Of a DNA stretch of 64,000 bases, positions 10,695-23,400 are shown one piece after another (the first letter of the stretch is position 1; each line of letters starts with the position of its first letter). The notes under the pieces are model-generated. The model had not been told where the DNA came from. It did not search any database and was given only the letters and a program-made list of their open reading frames with translations. The DNA is from Typha latifolia. Taxonomy: Eukaryota > Streptophyta > Magnoliopsida > Poales > Typhaceae. A program made the position numbers and the translations under genes. Location of the stretch: the NCBI GenBank assembly GCA_019914945.1, contig CM034110.1:6465808-6529807 (forward strand), written 5' to 3'.

Positions 10695-13600
10695 ATGGCT
10701 TCTTCAACCTCTCTCCTCTCTCTCCCATTTCCCGCCACTTCTCCCCATCGACCCAAATTTCCCGCCATTTCCAAACCGCTCTCCCTCTCCTTCCCTAACG
10801 CCGAGGCTCTGAACCCTTCCATTCCGCTCCGCCGCCGCATCTTCTTGACGTCGGCGTCGGCCATCTGGGACGCATTCACCGGCGGCGGCAACGCCGCCCG
10901 CGATGCCGCGCTCGCCATCCGCCGGGGCATGCAGCTCTTCAAGAAGGTATCTTCCTTCTAGTCGCTCACCACTCCTTTCCTTTTCCTTAGAACGCCCTGT
11001 CTTCACTATTCAATGTAGTGTGTTATATGCGAAATTCTCTTTACCTATTGCTTTGATGTAATGGGGCACTTGTTTTGGGTGGTGGGTTTAGGGAGATGTA
11101 GGTGAGTCTTTGGTTGAGTTCGACCGAGCCATTGAATTGGATCCTCGGCAGAAGGCATGTGAGTATATGTGATTCTTCCTCTTTTTTCCCCCTTTATTTT
11201 GATGCATCATTTGGCTCTCTTGTTGTGATAAACTGATGCGGATTAGTTCTGGACGAGACCTGTTCAAGATCTTTGGCAGAGAGGGTTGTCTCTCTACTAT
11301 TTGGATAGGTATGCCCATATCTTTCTTTACCCTAAGTTTGTGCCTCTTAAGTTATAATTACATGGACATGAGTAGATGATAAGGAAAGGGTAAACTATAT
11401 TAAGCACCAAGCATCTTTAGTTTGTTAACTTAGTTGTTGGAGCAGAATCATACAAAGGATATTTCCTCTGGTTCAAATAGGAATTTTGGAACTCCTGATG
11501 TCTTACAGATCTATGTCCCTTTCTGTGCATAATTTAACTATTTAAGTAAGTTGGAACTTTAACCTACAATAAAACAGAGTGGAGTCAAATGGAGAAATTT
11601 TCTGTCAGGTTCAAAAATGTAATTTTGAATTCCTAAGTTATTCATCCCCCCTCCAGAAGTAATGTAGGATGTTTTGAATCACTATTCCTGTTTAATTAAT
11701 TTTTTAAGTTCTACTACAGTTTCCAAACTATTTCCCAAACTACTATAATTATTGTTGTGTAAGCACAACATTAGTGAGGTAAATCGTTGTTCTTGAGACA
11801 ATGATTTATATAATAATATATCTTAGAAGAGAATCTTGCCTAAAGAATGAGTTGTCCTAAAGTAATGGAGATCGACGGAGAGGAATTTACAAATAGTTTC
11901 TGTGAGAGCAATTTATGCTTATGTGACGGGAACTGTAATGCTGTTGGTAAATAATTTGTAAACTATAGTAGAATTGTGATAAATTTGGATAGGAGTAGTA
12001 GATCGGTCAAAATCTCTGTGTTTTCTGATGAAAAAGGAAAACATTGATTTCAGAAATAGGAAGGTTGAGAAATTGAACCATAATAAACTCAAAAATGACT
12101 TGTCTAAATGATTGATTGTTCTCATAAATTATAAACAAGTCAACTAGATAGCAATCCTGTAGATTGGGAATTACCTTTTCTGAACTCTTTTACTCTGGCT
12201 GAATGGTGTAGATTTGAAGAAGGGGCAGAGCAGTTCAGGTTGGATGTTGCAGCCAACCCAAATGACACTGAAGAGTCTATATGGTGCTTTCTATGTGAAG
12301 CTCAAATGCATGGGGTTGAAGAAGCTAGGAAGCGTTTCTTGGAGGTGAGTTCTTGAACTCAAATTTGATGCATTCCCTTGCAGGGACTAAGATCAATCCT
12401 ATTCATGTGGTTTTGTTTACATATTTATGTGAAGATCAATCTTATTCATGTTATTTTTGTTTACAAATATGTGTGCATGTTCCTTGACGTTGCAATTATT
12501 GACCAACAACTGAGATGCCACTAGTTTCAACTAGAGATATTAAGATCATCTAAAGCACAAAGCAAGAAAACATGATCTTTTGCGTCTGTAAAAAGCTCAC
12601 TTTAATTTTGTTGAGTAAATCTCATTCATAGAAGTTGTATTTTCATATGTACCTCATTGTTTCTAATTTTTTGGTCGCAGTAAGTTTACATGCTAGATTC
12701 ATCTGAACATGGCAAGTGAATTGAGAATAAGGCATCAAAAAAACTATATATATATATATATATAAACTGAAGTATGAGAAATAGAAATATATGTGAAAGT
12801 AGCAGCAACATAATGGAAAATTGTTCATTTCTCATAACCTACCTACACTTATTTTTCAGAAACACTAATAACATTTCACAAATTTTTCAGGTTGGTCGAG
12901 ACTCACGGCCTGTCATGCGTGAAGCCTATATTATGTTTAGGGATGCTGGGGACCCAGAAAAGGTAACTAAGGGATCTTTTATTTTTAATGAATTCATTTC
13001 CGTAGATTATTATTTCTTTGGTGGAGACTTTTTGTTCAACCTCTTATTCTCTTTTTCCTATAAGAAACAGTTATGTTGTGCAGGAGACCAGTTATACCCA
13101 TGAGGTCCGTTAAATTTGGCCAGGTTGATTGGAGTACCAAGATTCATAATTAAATCTTCTTTTCTATGAATGAAATAAAGACAGAATAATCTGGAGCTGT
13201 AGAAGGTTTAATTGAGAAAGGATTTCAAATTAATAGGAAAATTGCAGAGATTTTCTTATCTTCTATGAATTTTAAGTAACAAAAATGTCATCACTTTGAT
13301 TGAGTAAAAAGGTCAAATTTCCTATTAAGAATCATTATGTTTTAGTTTGTTTATCCTGACAAATTTCTTTTAAAACCACATAACCTACTAGTGTAAACTT
13401 AGTTTGCAGGTACTAACATTATAATTTACTGTCTTTTATTCCAATTTTATTGGTTAACTTAATGTTATATTATATAAGACCTAACAGCATCTCTGTTTAT
13501 TTATCACATCATTTACAATGTCTAGAAAGCTTATCATTTACTAGTCACCCATGTTTATCTCCTTCATCGTAATTTATGTGGTTAAATTTGTACTAGAGTC

Positions 13601-15064
13601 TTTTGCTCTACACAATGAGATCTCCTTTCTCATGGATTGGATCTAATATGTACATTCTTATACTAGAACTTAAAAATGAACCTGATAGATTGAGAAAATT
13701 GATTGTGAGATGCAAACTTATTCAGGTCAGTCCAGATATGTTCTTGCCAAATCTATGAAGATACATTGGATCAGAATTGCACCTAAATCTGTCTTCCCTA
13801 AATTGATGGAGTACATCATACATCATTACGTTTGATTTTTGAATAAGTAGTAAGAATTGGGCAACTTGGAATACTGCATGATGCCAGCATTTCTGTATGG
13901 TATTTTAGTTTATCATTTTCTTATTCTTATAACCGTTCATCTGATCATGCATTTGCTTTTCTTTAGCTTGTTTCATCATTTTCAGGTGGTCAGGAGCATG
14001 AATACTTCTATGCATCTTTATATGCTGGTCTTTATTACGAATCCCAGGTTTGTGAAATTTATAAATATATCATTGAGATATTGGTCATTCTTTAATTTTG
14101 TGCTTGCCATAATGTTATTTCATATGAATTCATGTGCTTTGTTAGATAACCAACATACCTACTTGGATAGTATAAAAATGTAAATCTTGGTTCTGTCATC
14201 CTGCTGCATAATGTAATTTGTATATGGATAAATATGCTACTTTAGAATCTTACTTTGAATAGTCTAAACCTTTTTTTGTCATTCTGTTAGTTTTATGCTC
14301 TCCAAGGTGAACCTTGCAAGTTGACTCAGCAGAAAATTAATGCTGACCAGATTTCAAAACTAATCATCAGCCTTACGAGATGTTCATATTGACTCTATGA
14401 TATATATTTATTTTTTTCTAAGAGAGAAGTAAGAATCTAATGGTGTTCCGTTATATACCGATATCACTAAAATTTGAACTCAAACATTTATACAACATGA
14501 ATTTCTTTAACCAACTGAGTACTATCCCACTAGCTGACTCTTAAGGCATATATTTATACTAGATTTCCCCCTTAGCATGCCTTTTATAAATCAATGTCAC
14601 CTTGCAAGCACATTTGTGATCTTTTCAAGACAGGCTGAAACTGCTTGGGTTTCAGTCTGTAAATTCACCTCATAGAAGAGGACTTCCTAGTAAAATATAA
14701 TCGAGTTAAAAATTATCTTCCTAAAGTATTGGTCTCATATTTTGTAACTATGATGTTACAACTTACAACGGCATACTATATTATAGTCTGCAGCAAGATG
14801 ATAACAGCTGAAAATACCTTTTTTCTTTTTTCCATGCAGAATGAAATGGACTTAGCGAAAGTCCACATTGTTGAAGCATGCAAGTCGCCATATGGATCAA
14901 GGTTACACTTTCTTTTTCTCCAGATCCGTCAGAATAGTTTGTATTTCATAATCAAGTATTTTATTTGCCTATAATTGTAACTTTTCTTGTGATTCAGGTC
15001 AGATGATTATATGGCTTACCTTGCCAAAGTTCACTGTCAATGCCGTAACTGGGGTCTTAGCTGA
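10695..15064 (+). CDS. Plastid-type tetratricopeptide-repeat (TPR) protein
   Basis: Eight exons, all phases consistent: 10695-10946, 11092-11158, 11269-11308, 12212-12344, 12891-12962, 13967-14047, 14840-14901 and 14998-15064, giving 257 codons. The N-terminus (MASSTSLLSLPFPATSPHRP) is rich in Ser, Pro and Arg and lacks acids, like a chloroplast transit peptide. It is followed by a TPR-like core: GDVGESLVEFDRAIELDPRQ, then YLWQRGLSLYYLDRFEEGAEQF, DVAANPNDTEESIWCFLCEA, EYFYASLYAGLYYESQNE and SDDYMAYLAKVHCQCRNW. This architecture matches an uncharacterised conserved plant TPR protein family of the plastid; I do not give a symbol. The exon 3 acceptor is the AAG at 11266-11268; the earlier TAG acceptor would break frame. 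TPRs normally mediate protein contacts; the partner is unknown. The start codon is the first ATG after the GA-repeat leader. Confidence 0.88.
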
Positions 15065-15642
15065 GACAAGATACATAACATTAAGCACCATCTTTTTCTT
15101 ACGATGATTATAAGAAATTTCAATATTCGTTTCTCGTTCACATCCATTAGCGTCTCTCACAGTGTGATTCCTCTCTGGCCAGAGCTCTGCTTGGTTCAAG
15201 CTAAAACTACCTTTGTAACAAACGCTCTTTGGTCACATTTGGCAGAAAGATAGCAATTATCTCAGCAGAAGAGAAGTGTATACACCATTGTGGTATCCCG
15301 TTAAATATTCAGGATCCATCAGATGATTTTGCTATAGATTTCTTGTCTCCATTTTTATAAGTTGTTTACTTATAAAAGTACATTGATAAGATGATATGTA
15401 GTAATGTGATTTACACTCTTGGACCCTTTTTCCCCCCTTAATCTCTCTTTTGGTGTAGGCTTCCTTCATGTGTGTTGAGATTATACACATTGTGTTACCT
15501 CTCTTTGAGATGAATCAGGTGACCTATCTTTGTATCATAGTTGGAAAAAGAAGGAAAGAAAAAAAAATCTTTACAATAAATTGCCATCATCTTGCTTGGG
15601 CTTTGGAATCTACTTTAATCGATCTGAGTTCTTCCACATGAT
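15065..15642 (+). other. 3' untranslated and downstream region of the TPR gene
   Basis: No coding potential beyond short frames. The sequence is AT-rich and ends at the hAT target site. Confidence 0.5.
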
Positions 15643-15650
15643 ATGGTGAG
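15643..15650. repeat. hAT target-site duplication, left copy
   Basis: ATGGTGAG, identical to 16845-16852 across the element. Confidence 0.85.
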
Positions 15651-16844
15651 CATGGATGGCTGTGCCAGTAATGGCACGGCACTTGGCACGGGATGTGCCA
15701 ATAACACACCCCCATGTCGACCCGTGCCGAACTGTGCCAACCGGCACGCATGCCGTGCCGAGCTGGCCGGACTGTGTGTCATTCGGCACAGCCCCGTGCC
15801 AGTCATTATGCTATATAGAGTTATTTTTTAAATTTTTTTTCTATTTTTATCAGTCATTATCAAATCAACTGATTATTTAGAAGACTTAGATAAAATTAAT
15901 GATAATGAGACTAGAAATGATAATAATGATGATGGTGATAGTGATAATAACGAAACTCAGTCTGACGGCGGTGATAATAGAGATAAGGCATACGTCTCTA
16001 TTACACAACAATCTCAGAGAGATATTCTTTTTACAGAGGACTTAAGTTTGTAGTTAGTAGGACATTAGGAGAGATGCACTCACAGGATGATATGAGTTTA
16101 TCATAATTACTATTATATCAATCACACCCACCAGAGCTAAAATACTATTATTATACTCTATATCTACTATCTACGTATGCTTATGGTGTGTTTGTGCCTG
16201 TGTCGGTGCCGTTCATTCTTGTGTATGTTCAATATTCATATCATAGGAGAATTATAAAATTTCTATTTGTATGAAGGCTATGTAAAATGTTACAACTACC
16301 AATACTATTAGTGAATGAGTTTTGAAAAATATTGGCAGTAACATTCTTGTGTTATTCTTATGCCGACAAATAAAGTATTTAATTCTTTTCATCATTTTAT
16401 GTTCAGCTAGATATTAATTTTAATTATTAAATTATTATCGATTAATATTATGTGTTCAATTATATTATAAAGTGTTTAATCATTAATATTAGTTTTAATG
16501 AATGTCTTCAATCATAGTATGTGTTGAATAATATTTATATTTAACTATTACTTTATCTTTAATAAATATGTTATTTACAAAAATAATCTAAAGATAAAAT
16601 ATTATAATATAAATTTTAAACTTTTAATATATATATATTTAAACTAAAAATTAAAAATTGACATATCGAAGACCAAAAAACATCTTTAAATATTCTAAAA
16701 AGTTTATTAAAAATATTTTAAATATATGCCAGTAGCACATAGGGGCGTGCCACTGGTACGCAGGGGTGTACCATTGGCACGGCGAGGTGTGTCGAGGCGT
16801 GCCGCTCGGCACGTGCCGTGCTGATGGTGGCATGACCATCGTTG
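15651..16844 (+). mobile_element. Non-autonomous hAT transposon, complete copy with target duplication
   Basis: The 1194-base element is flanked by a perfect 8-bp direct repeat ATGGTGAG (15643-15650 and 16845-16852), the size made by hAT transposases. Its ends form an imperfect inverted repeat: the left end begins CATGGATGGCTGTGCCA, and the right end read inward begins CAACGATGGTCATGCCA. Both ends continue into GC-rich subterminal clusters of GGCACGGCAC and GTGCCG words, as hAT elements often have. Inside, 15840-16053 keeps a relic of the transposase C-terminus ending in a stop at 16051-16053. The rest of the ORF is deleted, so it could only move with a helper. A second copy lies inverted at 62275-63280. 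Confidence 0.85.
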
Positions 16845-16852
16845 ATGGTGAG
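16845..16852. repeat. hAT target-site duplication, right copy
   Basis: ATGGTGAG, identical to 15643-15650. Confidence 0.85.
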
Positions 16853-17435
16853 TCCTTTAAGTTGTAAGATACCTTATATTGGCCTATAGAACTCCATCCA
16901 ATAGAAGGATATTGTTTACATTGAAATAATTGAGTGCATAAATTAAACAGATGAAATGATTTGCAACCAGTTCGTTAGAAATGCACAAATTACCAACAAC
17001 CTTCCATCCTTAAATAAGGATCAAAATTGGGAACCTTATTTCCGGTAAATATTATTGACAAAAAAGTTAACTCTTGTTGACTGGATGCTACTTGCTCATT
17101 TTGTGTTTCATTCGTGTAGTTTATATATATATATATGTATATATAAATTGATATCAATAATAATAATAATTTCTTTGATTATCAAAGCTGAGTTTATTAC
17201 ATTAGCAAATACCTGATTCTTCTGATATTCTTCTATGATGCCCGAAACACTGAATCTATCCCGACTCTCTCTGTAACTCCCCAGCCTCCAAAGCATAATG
17301 CAGATTAGATCATGTCAAATTTCACCAAGTTTGACACTGCACTACATTGAAACAGAAAAGATATTTCAAACCATCCGCTGTCTCGAGTGCATGCATCACC
17401 TAAGAGAAAGTGAAAAAACCACTCTGCCATTGCTT

Positions 17436-20400
17436 CTACAGGCTTCTTTGGTAATGAAGCTTAGGAGGAGGCAGGCCGTTCTCATTCTTTAGTAGTGCAA
17501 TATAATCAGCAGACTCTGCTTCTCGATGATGCAACTTGGTGGGTGGCAAAGTTTGCTGAAGATGCCCACTTTGATTTTCACAGACCCCGAGTTTTACTAT
17601 GAATGTAGTAGTACAACCCTTTCCTATACCTTCACTTTCAAGCCAGATATGTCCTCCCATGAGACCAACAAACCTGATTGTACCATTAGAAATAAGTGAT
17701 AGCGCTGTGAGAAATATTGCAACAAGATGGACTGTCCATCAAATTTGTTCAACAAGTCAGAGAAACCTAAAGCAAGCACTGCAGGGTAAAACATATTTTG
17801 CAAAACCAATAGTAAGAAGGTTTTCTGTCTATACCTCTTAGAGATAGCAAGTCCAAGTCCACTGCCACTATAACCGTTGTTTGCTCCATTTTGAGATTGC
17901 GCAAATTTTGTGAAGATGTGTGGTAGATCCTGAGGACTTATACCACAGCCAGTGTCTTTTACCTGCAGAGGTTACAACTTATTTTGTGAGAACTTCAAAC
18001 TTTCCTTTTAAAAACAGCTACTAGGTAAGATGCGTGTCCATAGCAGAGTTTATGATCAAATCATCAAAGAATTATCAAGCATGGATTTAAGGTGAGGTAC
18101 TAGTATGTTATTACATTGACAGACCTGCACATGTAAGTAGAAGTGCCCATCACTAGAAATTGGATGGAATTCAGGTGCTCGAGGATCTCTTAAAGAATCT
18201 GGGTAGGCAACAGAAGCCCTAATTGATATGTGACCCTCCTTTGAAAATTTAACTGCATTACTAGCAACATTTATAATGGTTTGCATAAGCCGTTTTTCAT
18301 CACCAACGGCACATAGCGGCAAATCCGGTGCCAATGTCCCCGTCACTGATAGCTTTTTTACAGTTGCTATTGGTTTAATCAAATTGATAACCTACAAGGT
18401 GAAAAACAAATCAATCAACTAAAAGATAATGCCAAGAAATACTTCATCAACAAGAATAACAACAACAGATCACCCACCTCTCTGAAAACAGCATGCAGAT
18501 TAAAAGCTCCCATCTCTAGCTGGAGACTACCATCCTCAAGCTTAGAAAGATCTAAGACATCATTGATGAGAGTAGCAAGAAGTTTGCTGCTCTTTAATAC
18601 TGTTTCTACCATCAACCGCTGTTCTGCAGTAAGTTCAGATTCCAACAGCAGCGACGATAAAGCAGTAATTGCATGCATTGGAGTCTGCATTTCATGGTTC
18701 ATGACAGCAAGAAAATCATTGCGAGCACGAATAGCCATCTCTGCCTCGCGACGAGCTAAATCAAGAGCAACATTTTGCTCCATAAGTAAATCACGGGCAC
18801 GCATAGACTCTTCCAGAATGGCAGCATGAGAAAGTGCAACCGCTACCTGAAAATTATGTGGACTTTATCAGATAGTTATTGGACTTCCAATATCAAATAG
18901 AAATGACAAAAACATGGAGTAAGGAATTCCCAGTGAAGAAAAAGCAAGAAAATCAACTACACTGTTAATTAAAGAAATGCTACTCATAAAGTACGAAAGT
19001 AAGTCCACATGTCAAACTTATGTCATCTTCCATTGTTGCACAATATTTACTTGAGTATTAGAAATTTAGAACATGTGAATATTAGACTTTTGTCAGCGGA
19101 GTTTGTGGAGCATGATTCTCTCTTTTTTTCAATATGGAGGAATACTGCATGAATAGGTGCTGAAGTCAATGTGAAACAATATTCAGTCGACAAATTACAA
19201 ACTCCTCATGTTTCCTGCACTGTACGAAGTGCAGAAATAGACATGTTGACAGGGGCCATCCAGAAACCAAATACAGATCATTCTCAATAGCATTGACCCA
19301 AAAGATAAATAATCAAAAGTAGAAAATACAAGAAGAAAAATGGGCCCAAAAAAAAGTTGTTGATATGCCTAGGGTTAGACCTTATTGTCTCGAGCCGAAT
19401 CTTTTTTTTTTTTTTGAAGAATAAAGTATTCTGGCCATGGCATTCGAACGTTTGCATAGCATTCGAAAATTCTGAGAGCCTGCTTTGATTGTTCAAACAG
19501 CTACACGAGGCCGTTCAAATGCCCCACGACGGCGATGGATTGTATTAGAGTTATTTTTGTTTGTTTTGGTTGTTCGGTTAAACTCTACATATGTAGAAGA
19601 CAGCCTCATTAAAACTATCGAAGATTATTGACTCTCTCTCTCTCTCTCATTCTCCTACTACTATCTCCTTTTGACAACAATCATTATTGGACGTCGTCTC
19701 CTTCCTCCCTCAATCTGACAACACCCCCTTGCCTATCAAGGATCAGTCTAACCTCTTCCCTTTCGTTTAGTTTTAGGCTTTATCCCCACTATCGTTGCCA
19801 TCACCATCTTTCTAAACCCTAAACCTCAACATTATCCCATCTTCCACCTTCCACCTTCCATGTCCATCCCACCACCTATTGAACCTAGGTCAGTATTTCT
19901 ACCACAACTTGTAATCTACACATCTGCTCGTTGTGATTCTAGTTGCGTTGGATACCTAACTTCCAGGGGTACAACCTACTAGAGTTTCAGATCTTTTGGA
20001 CAGTTAGATCGATCAACATTGTTTTCCAAAGTTCCAGTTTTAGATCTATCTAGAATTGGTCCTTGTTGCTATCACAACCACCCTGAGGTGATCATATCAA
20101 CTTGGTATTAGAGCAGGTTGATCCTTGGACCACACATGGAGATGACGACTACCGGATCAATGGCCTCAAAGTGCATAACGGAGGACATTCAAGAGCCATC
20201 AGCGTGCAGAGAAGAGCATAGGGGTGCTAAACCTGAACCTTCTAGACATGCTAATGATTGATCAAGTCCAGATTCACCCTCAACCATCAAGGCCTTGATG
20301 CTGGAATTCATGGAAGCCATGGAGCAAAAACAAGATCAATTGGTCCAGTTACTCATGGCTTGAACCGAACCAATTCAGCGTAATCGAGCTCCTACATCCC

Positions 20401-23400
20401 AACCGAAGATTTTACCACATCCCTTGGGGCCGAGACATGCTGCTGAGATTCCACCAATACTCAATCCAACACAAGTAGCATTCCGAATGAACCAAGGAGC
20501 GGACCCGTGGGCTGGACTCAAATTCGAGTCCAAGCAAGAGTTTGAGCGATTGAGGCAGCGCACACCATAACAAAGAAATCGACACCAACAGCAGATGTTG
20601 CACCCTCATGACATGTCACAAGGGTTTGGATTTGACCCAAATCGAGAGAATGTACTTAGGGGGAGGACCGCACGGCTCGACTTCCCTAAATACAAAGGAG
20701 ATCCCGTCGAGTGGATTTTTCAGGCGAAACAATTCTTCAAATTTCAAGGTGTTGCGGCTCTTGATTATGATATGGATTGGACATGACCAACCCGACTCGA
20801 ATTGGATCATTTTTTTCTCTATTTGTTTTTTGATAAAAAGAAAAATTTCTGGCTGGTGCGTTCGAACAGCACAGCGTTCGCACATATAGAACATTGTTTT
20901 TGGCCATTCGAATGCAGACGAGGGGCATTTGAATATCCATCGGTTAAGTTGTTTCGTATTAGGGTTTGTTTATAATTTTTGGATGATTGCGCCTCCAAAT
21001 ATGTGGGATAGCAACCACTTTTATTTTCCATTTATGCTTGAGCCAACCTTCTCCCTCCTCCTTCCTCCCCTCGCTATCCACCTCGAGCTTCCTTCTAAGG
21101 CCAAAATTAATCTTTCGTCGCTTCTCCCTCCTCACACCAGCAACCAGCCATATCTAGAAGCTCCATTCTCCCTCTCATCTTATTCAAGGTACTATCCCCA
21201 TCCTCCATAGTCATTATCCACTTCCATAATCTTAACCCTAACCACATCACCAACTTTCGTCATCCACTTCCATCCTGCCATATTTTGACCTTTAGTCAGT
21301 ATATCAACCATAACTTTTGATCTACCAACCCGATTAATGAGATTCGGGTTGCATAAGACTCTTGACTTCTAGAGAAACAACATATCTGAATTTCAAATCA
21401 TTCCAAGAATTAGATCGATCTCTACTACCTTCGAAAGTTTTATATTTAGTTCTGTCCAAAATAGCAACTCGGATCGACAAACATCTTCCTCAAGGGTGAT
21501 TGTAATAAGTGGCATCAAAGCCAACTTTTCTCAATGTGTATCTACAATGTTATCAACCACTAGATCCATGGAGGCACGAAGAAGAGAAGAAGCGAAGATA
21601 TCCATGCGCAAGAGAGGGAGGAACTCTACCCCTCCATGCGTGGGCACGCAAGGGCAAGAGGACAACACACAGCGCTGCCTCCTTTACCCTCCTTCACAGA
21701 TCCAAACATAGAGATGCTATCAAGATCCATTGAAGCTTTGAGACAGACCTTCATTATCCTCACTCAAACCATTGAAACCTTGAGTTAAATGATCACACAA
21801 TAAAAAGCCGATTTGTTTCGAGCGATCTGAGAAGGGCGATCCAAGGATAAGAGGTACTCCGATCTTCCACACTTGAACCCCCCATGATGGTCCCACCGGT
21901 TGACCAAGGGCAAGAGAGAGAGAGAGACCACACCCAAGTCAAGGCGGAGAGAGAGACCCACCATGATGGTCCCACCAGTTTTAAGACGAAGATGATGATA
22001 ATCCCTAGATTGAGAGGGATAAAGATTAAGATCGAGAAGCTGATGAACGACGTCGAAGGAATTATGTATGGCTAGAAGAGTACCTACCTTCAATTAGGGC
22101 TAGAGCAATATTCGACCCTAACCGTGATACAAGCATCCGCGAGCGCATCGTTCAATTGGAGTTTCCAATTTTTTTAAGATGGAGATCCGATTGATTGGCT
22201 CTACCATATCGAACAATTTTTCATCTTTCAAGACATGGATGATGACCAAAAGATTCTCGCATCCTTCCACCTCGAAGGAGCCAAAGGCCAAACGGTTGTG
22301 CTTCATATGCGACAAGAAGTTCACCCCAAAGCACCATTGCATGCAGTAGACCGATTCAATGATGCTTATCGATGGTGAGGTCAAGGAGGACGTGTGCGAG
22401 GACGACATAGCCGTTGGCGACCAGCACAAGAATGAGCAGCATCTAAAAGAATGAGCAGCACAAGACTAAGGAATTAGACTTGGAGGATGTACGAGCAGGC
22501 ATCTCATTACATGCCTACTCAGGAGTCGCGACACCGTCAACGACCTTACAGGTGGACAGCATCATTAGGAAGCATATAATGCATATCCTCATTGACACGA
22601 GGAGTACGCACAACTTCCTAGACGATCGACTGGCTCAGAAGATCGGGCTCACTTTAGAACCAACGAGAAATACATGTCGGGTCATCGGTACACACGACCT
22701 ATGGGCGCGATTCTCCTTCTCAACGGTCTAAAAGATGAAGAGGACTTTGTTGTTGCAAGTCCCAAGGAGTAACCACAAAAGCTTATGGTAGTCGAGATGG
22801 AGAATGATAGAGACATGGCTGCTGAAATTTCGCTACATGCATACTCGAGCATGGTGGGGCCCAAGACGTTGCGGCCGGAAGGTATGATTAAACAAACAGC
22901 AATTAACATTTTAATTGACACGAGGAGCACTCATAACTTCCTAGATGAAGATTGGACTAAACGTAGAGCCGATGGTGGGTTTTCACGTTACGATAGGCGA
23001 TGGCACAACGTTAAGAACCGACGGGGTGTGCCGTTGGGTATTGTTGCAGGTGCAAGGCTTCGATTTTTTCACTCGATTTGTACGCATTGGCACTGAGAGA
23101 AGCGAATTTAGTGTTGGGCATCTAGTGGCTATAGAGCTTAGAGGTTGTCACTTTTAACTTTGTGAACCTAAGCCTCACCTTTCAGCGAGGAGACGAGATG
23201 GTGTGGCTGGAAGGCAGCCAGCTATGCCATGGTCCAGCATTGTGTCCACTAATTGGAGAGCCATGTTGGGATGATTATGGGGTGTTTATGCAGCTAGCAC
23301 CCATTGTGCCAAAGCCTATTCCAAGGGAAGGTATAGCCACTAACCTAGATCGGTTGTTGCAAGACTTTAAAGACGTGTTTGAGGAGCCGCGAGGGCTGCC

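Noticed and set aside
10550..11006. Minus-strand frames opposite TPR exon 1
   Set aside because: Low-complexity serine/leucine or arginine-rich translation of the GA repeat and the GC-rich exon.
15656..15880. Short protein genes in the GC-rich end of the hAT element
   Set aside because: They translate subterminal repeats (GGCACG) and cross the terminal inverted repeat.
21496..22093. Independent genes between 21.5 and 22.1 kb
   Set aside because: They lie in the leader/gag part of the decayed retroelement and carry simple repeats.
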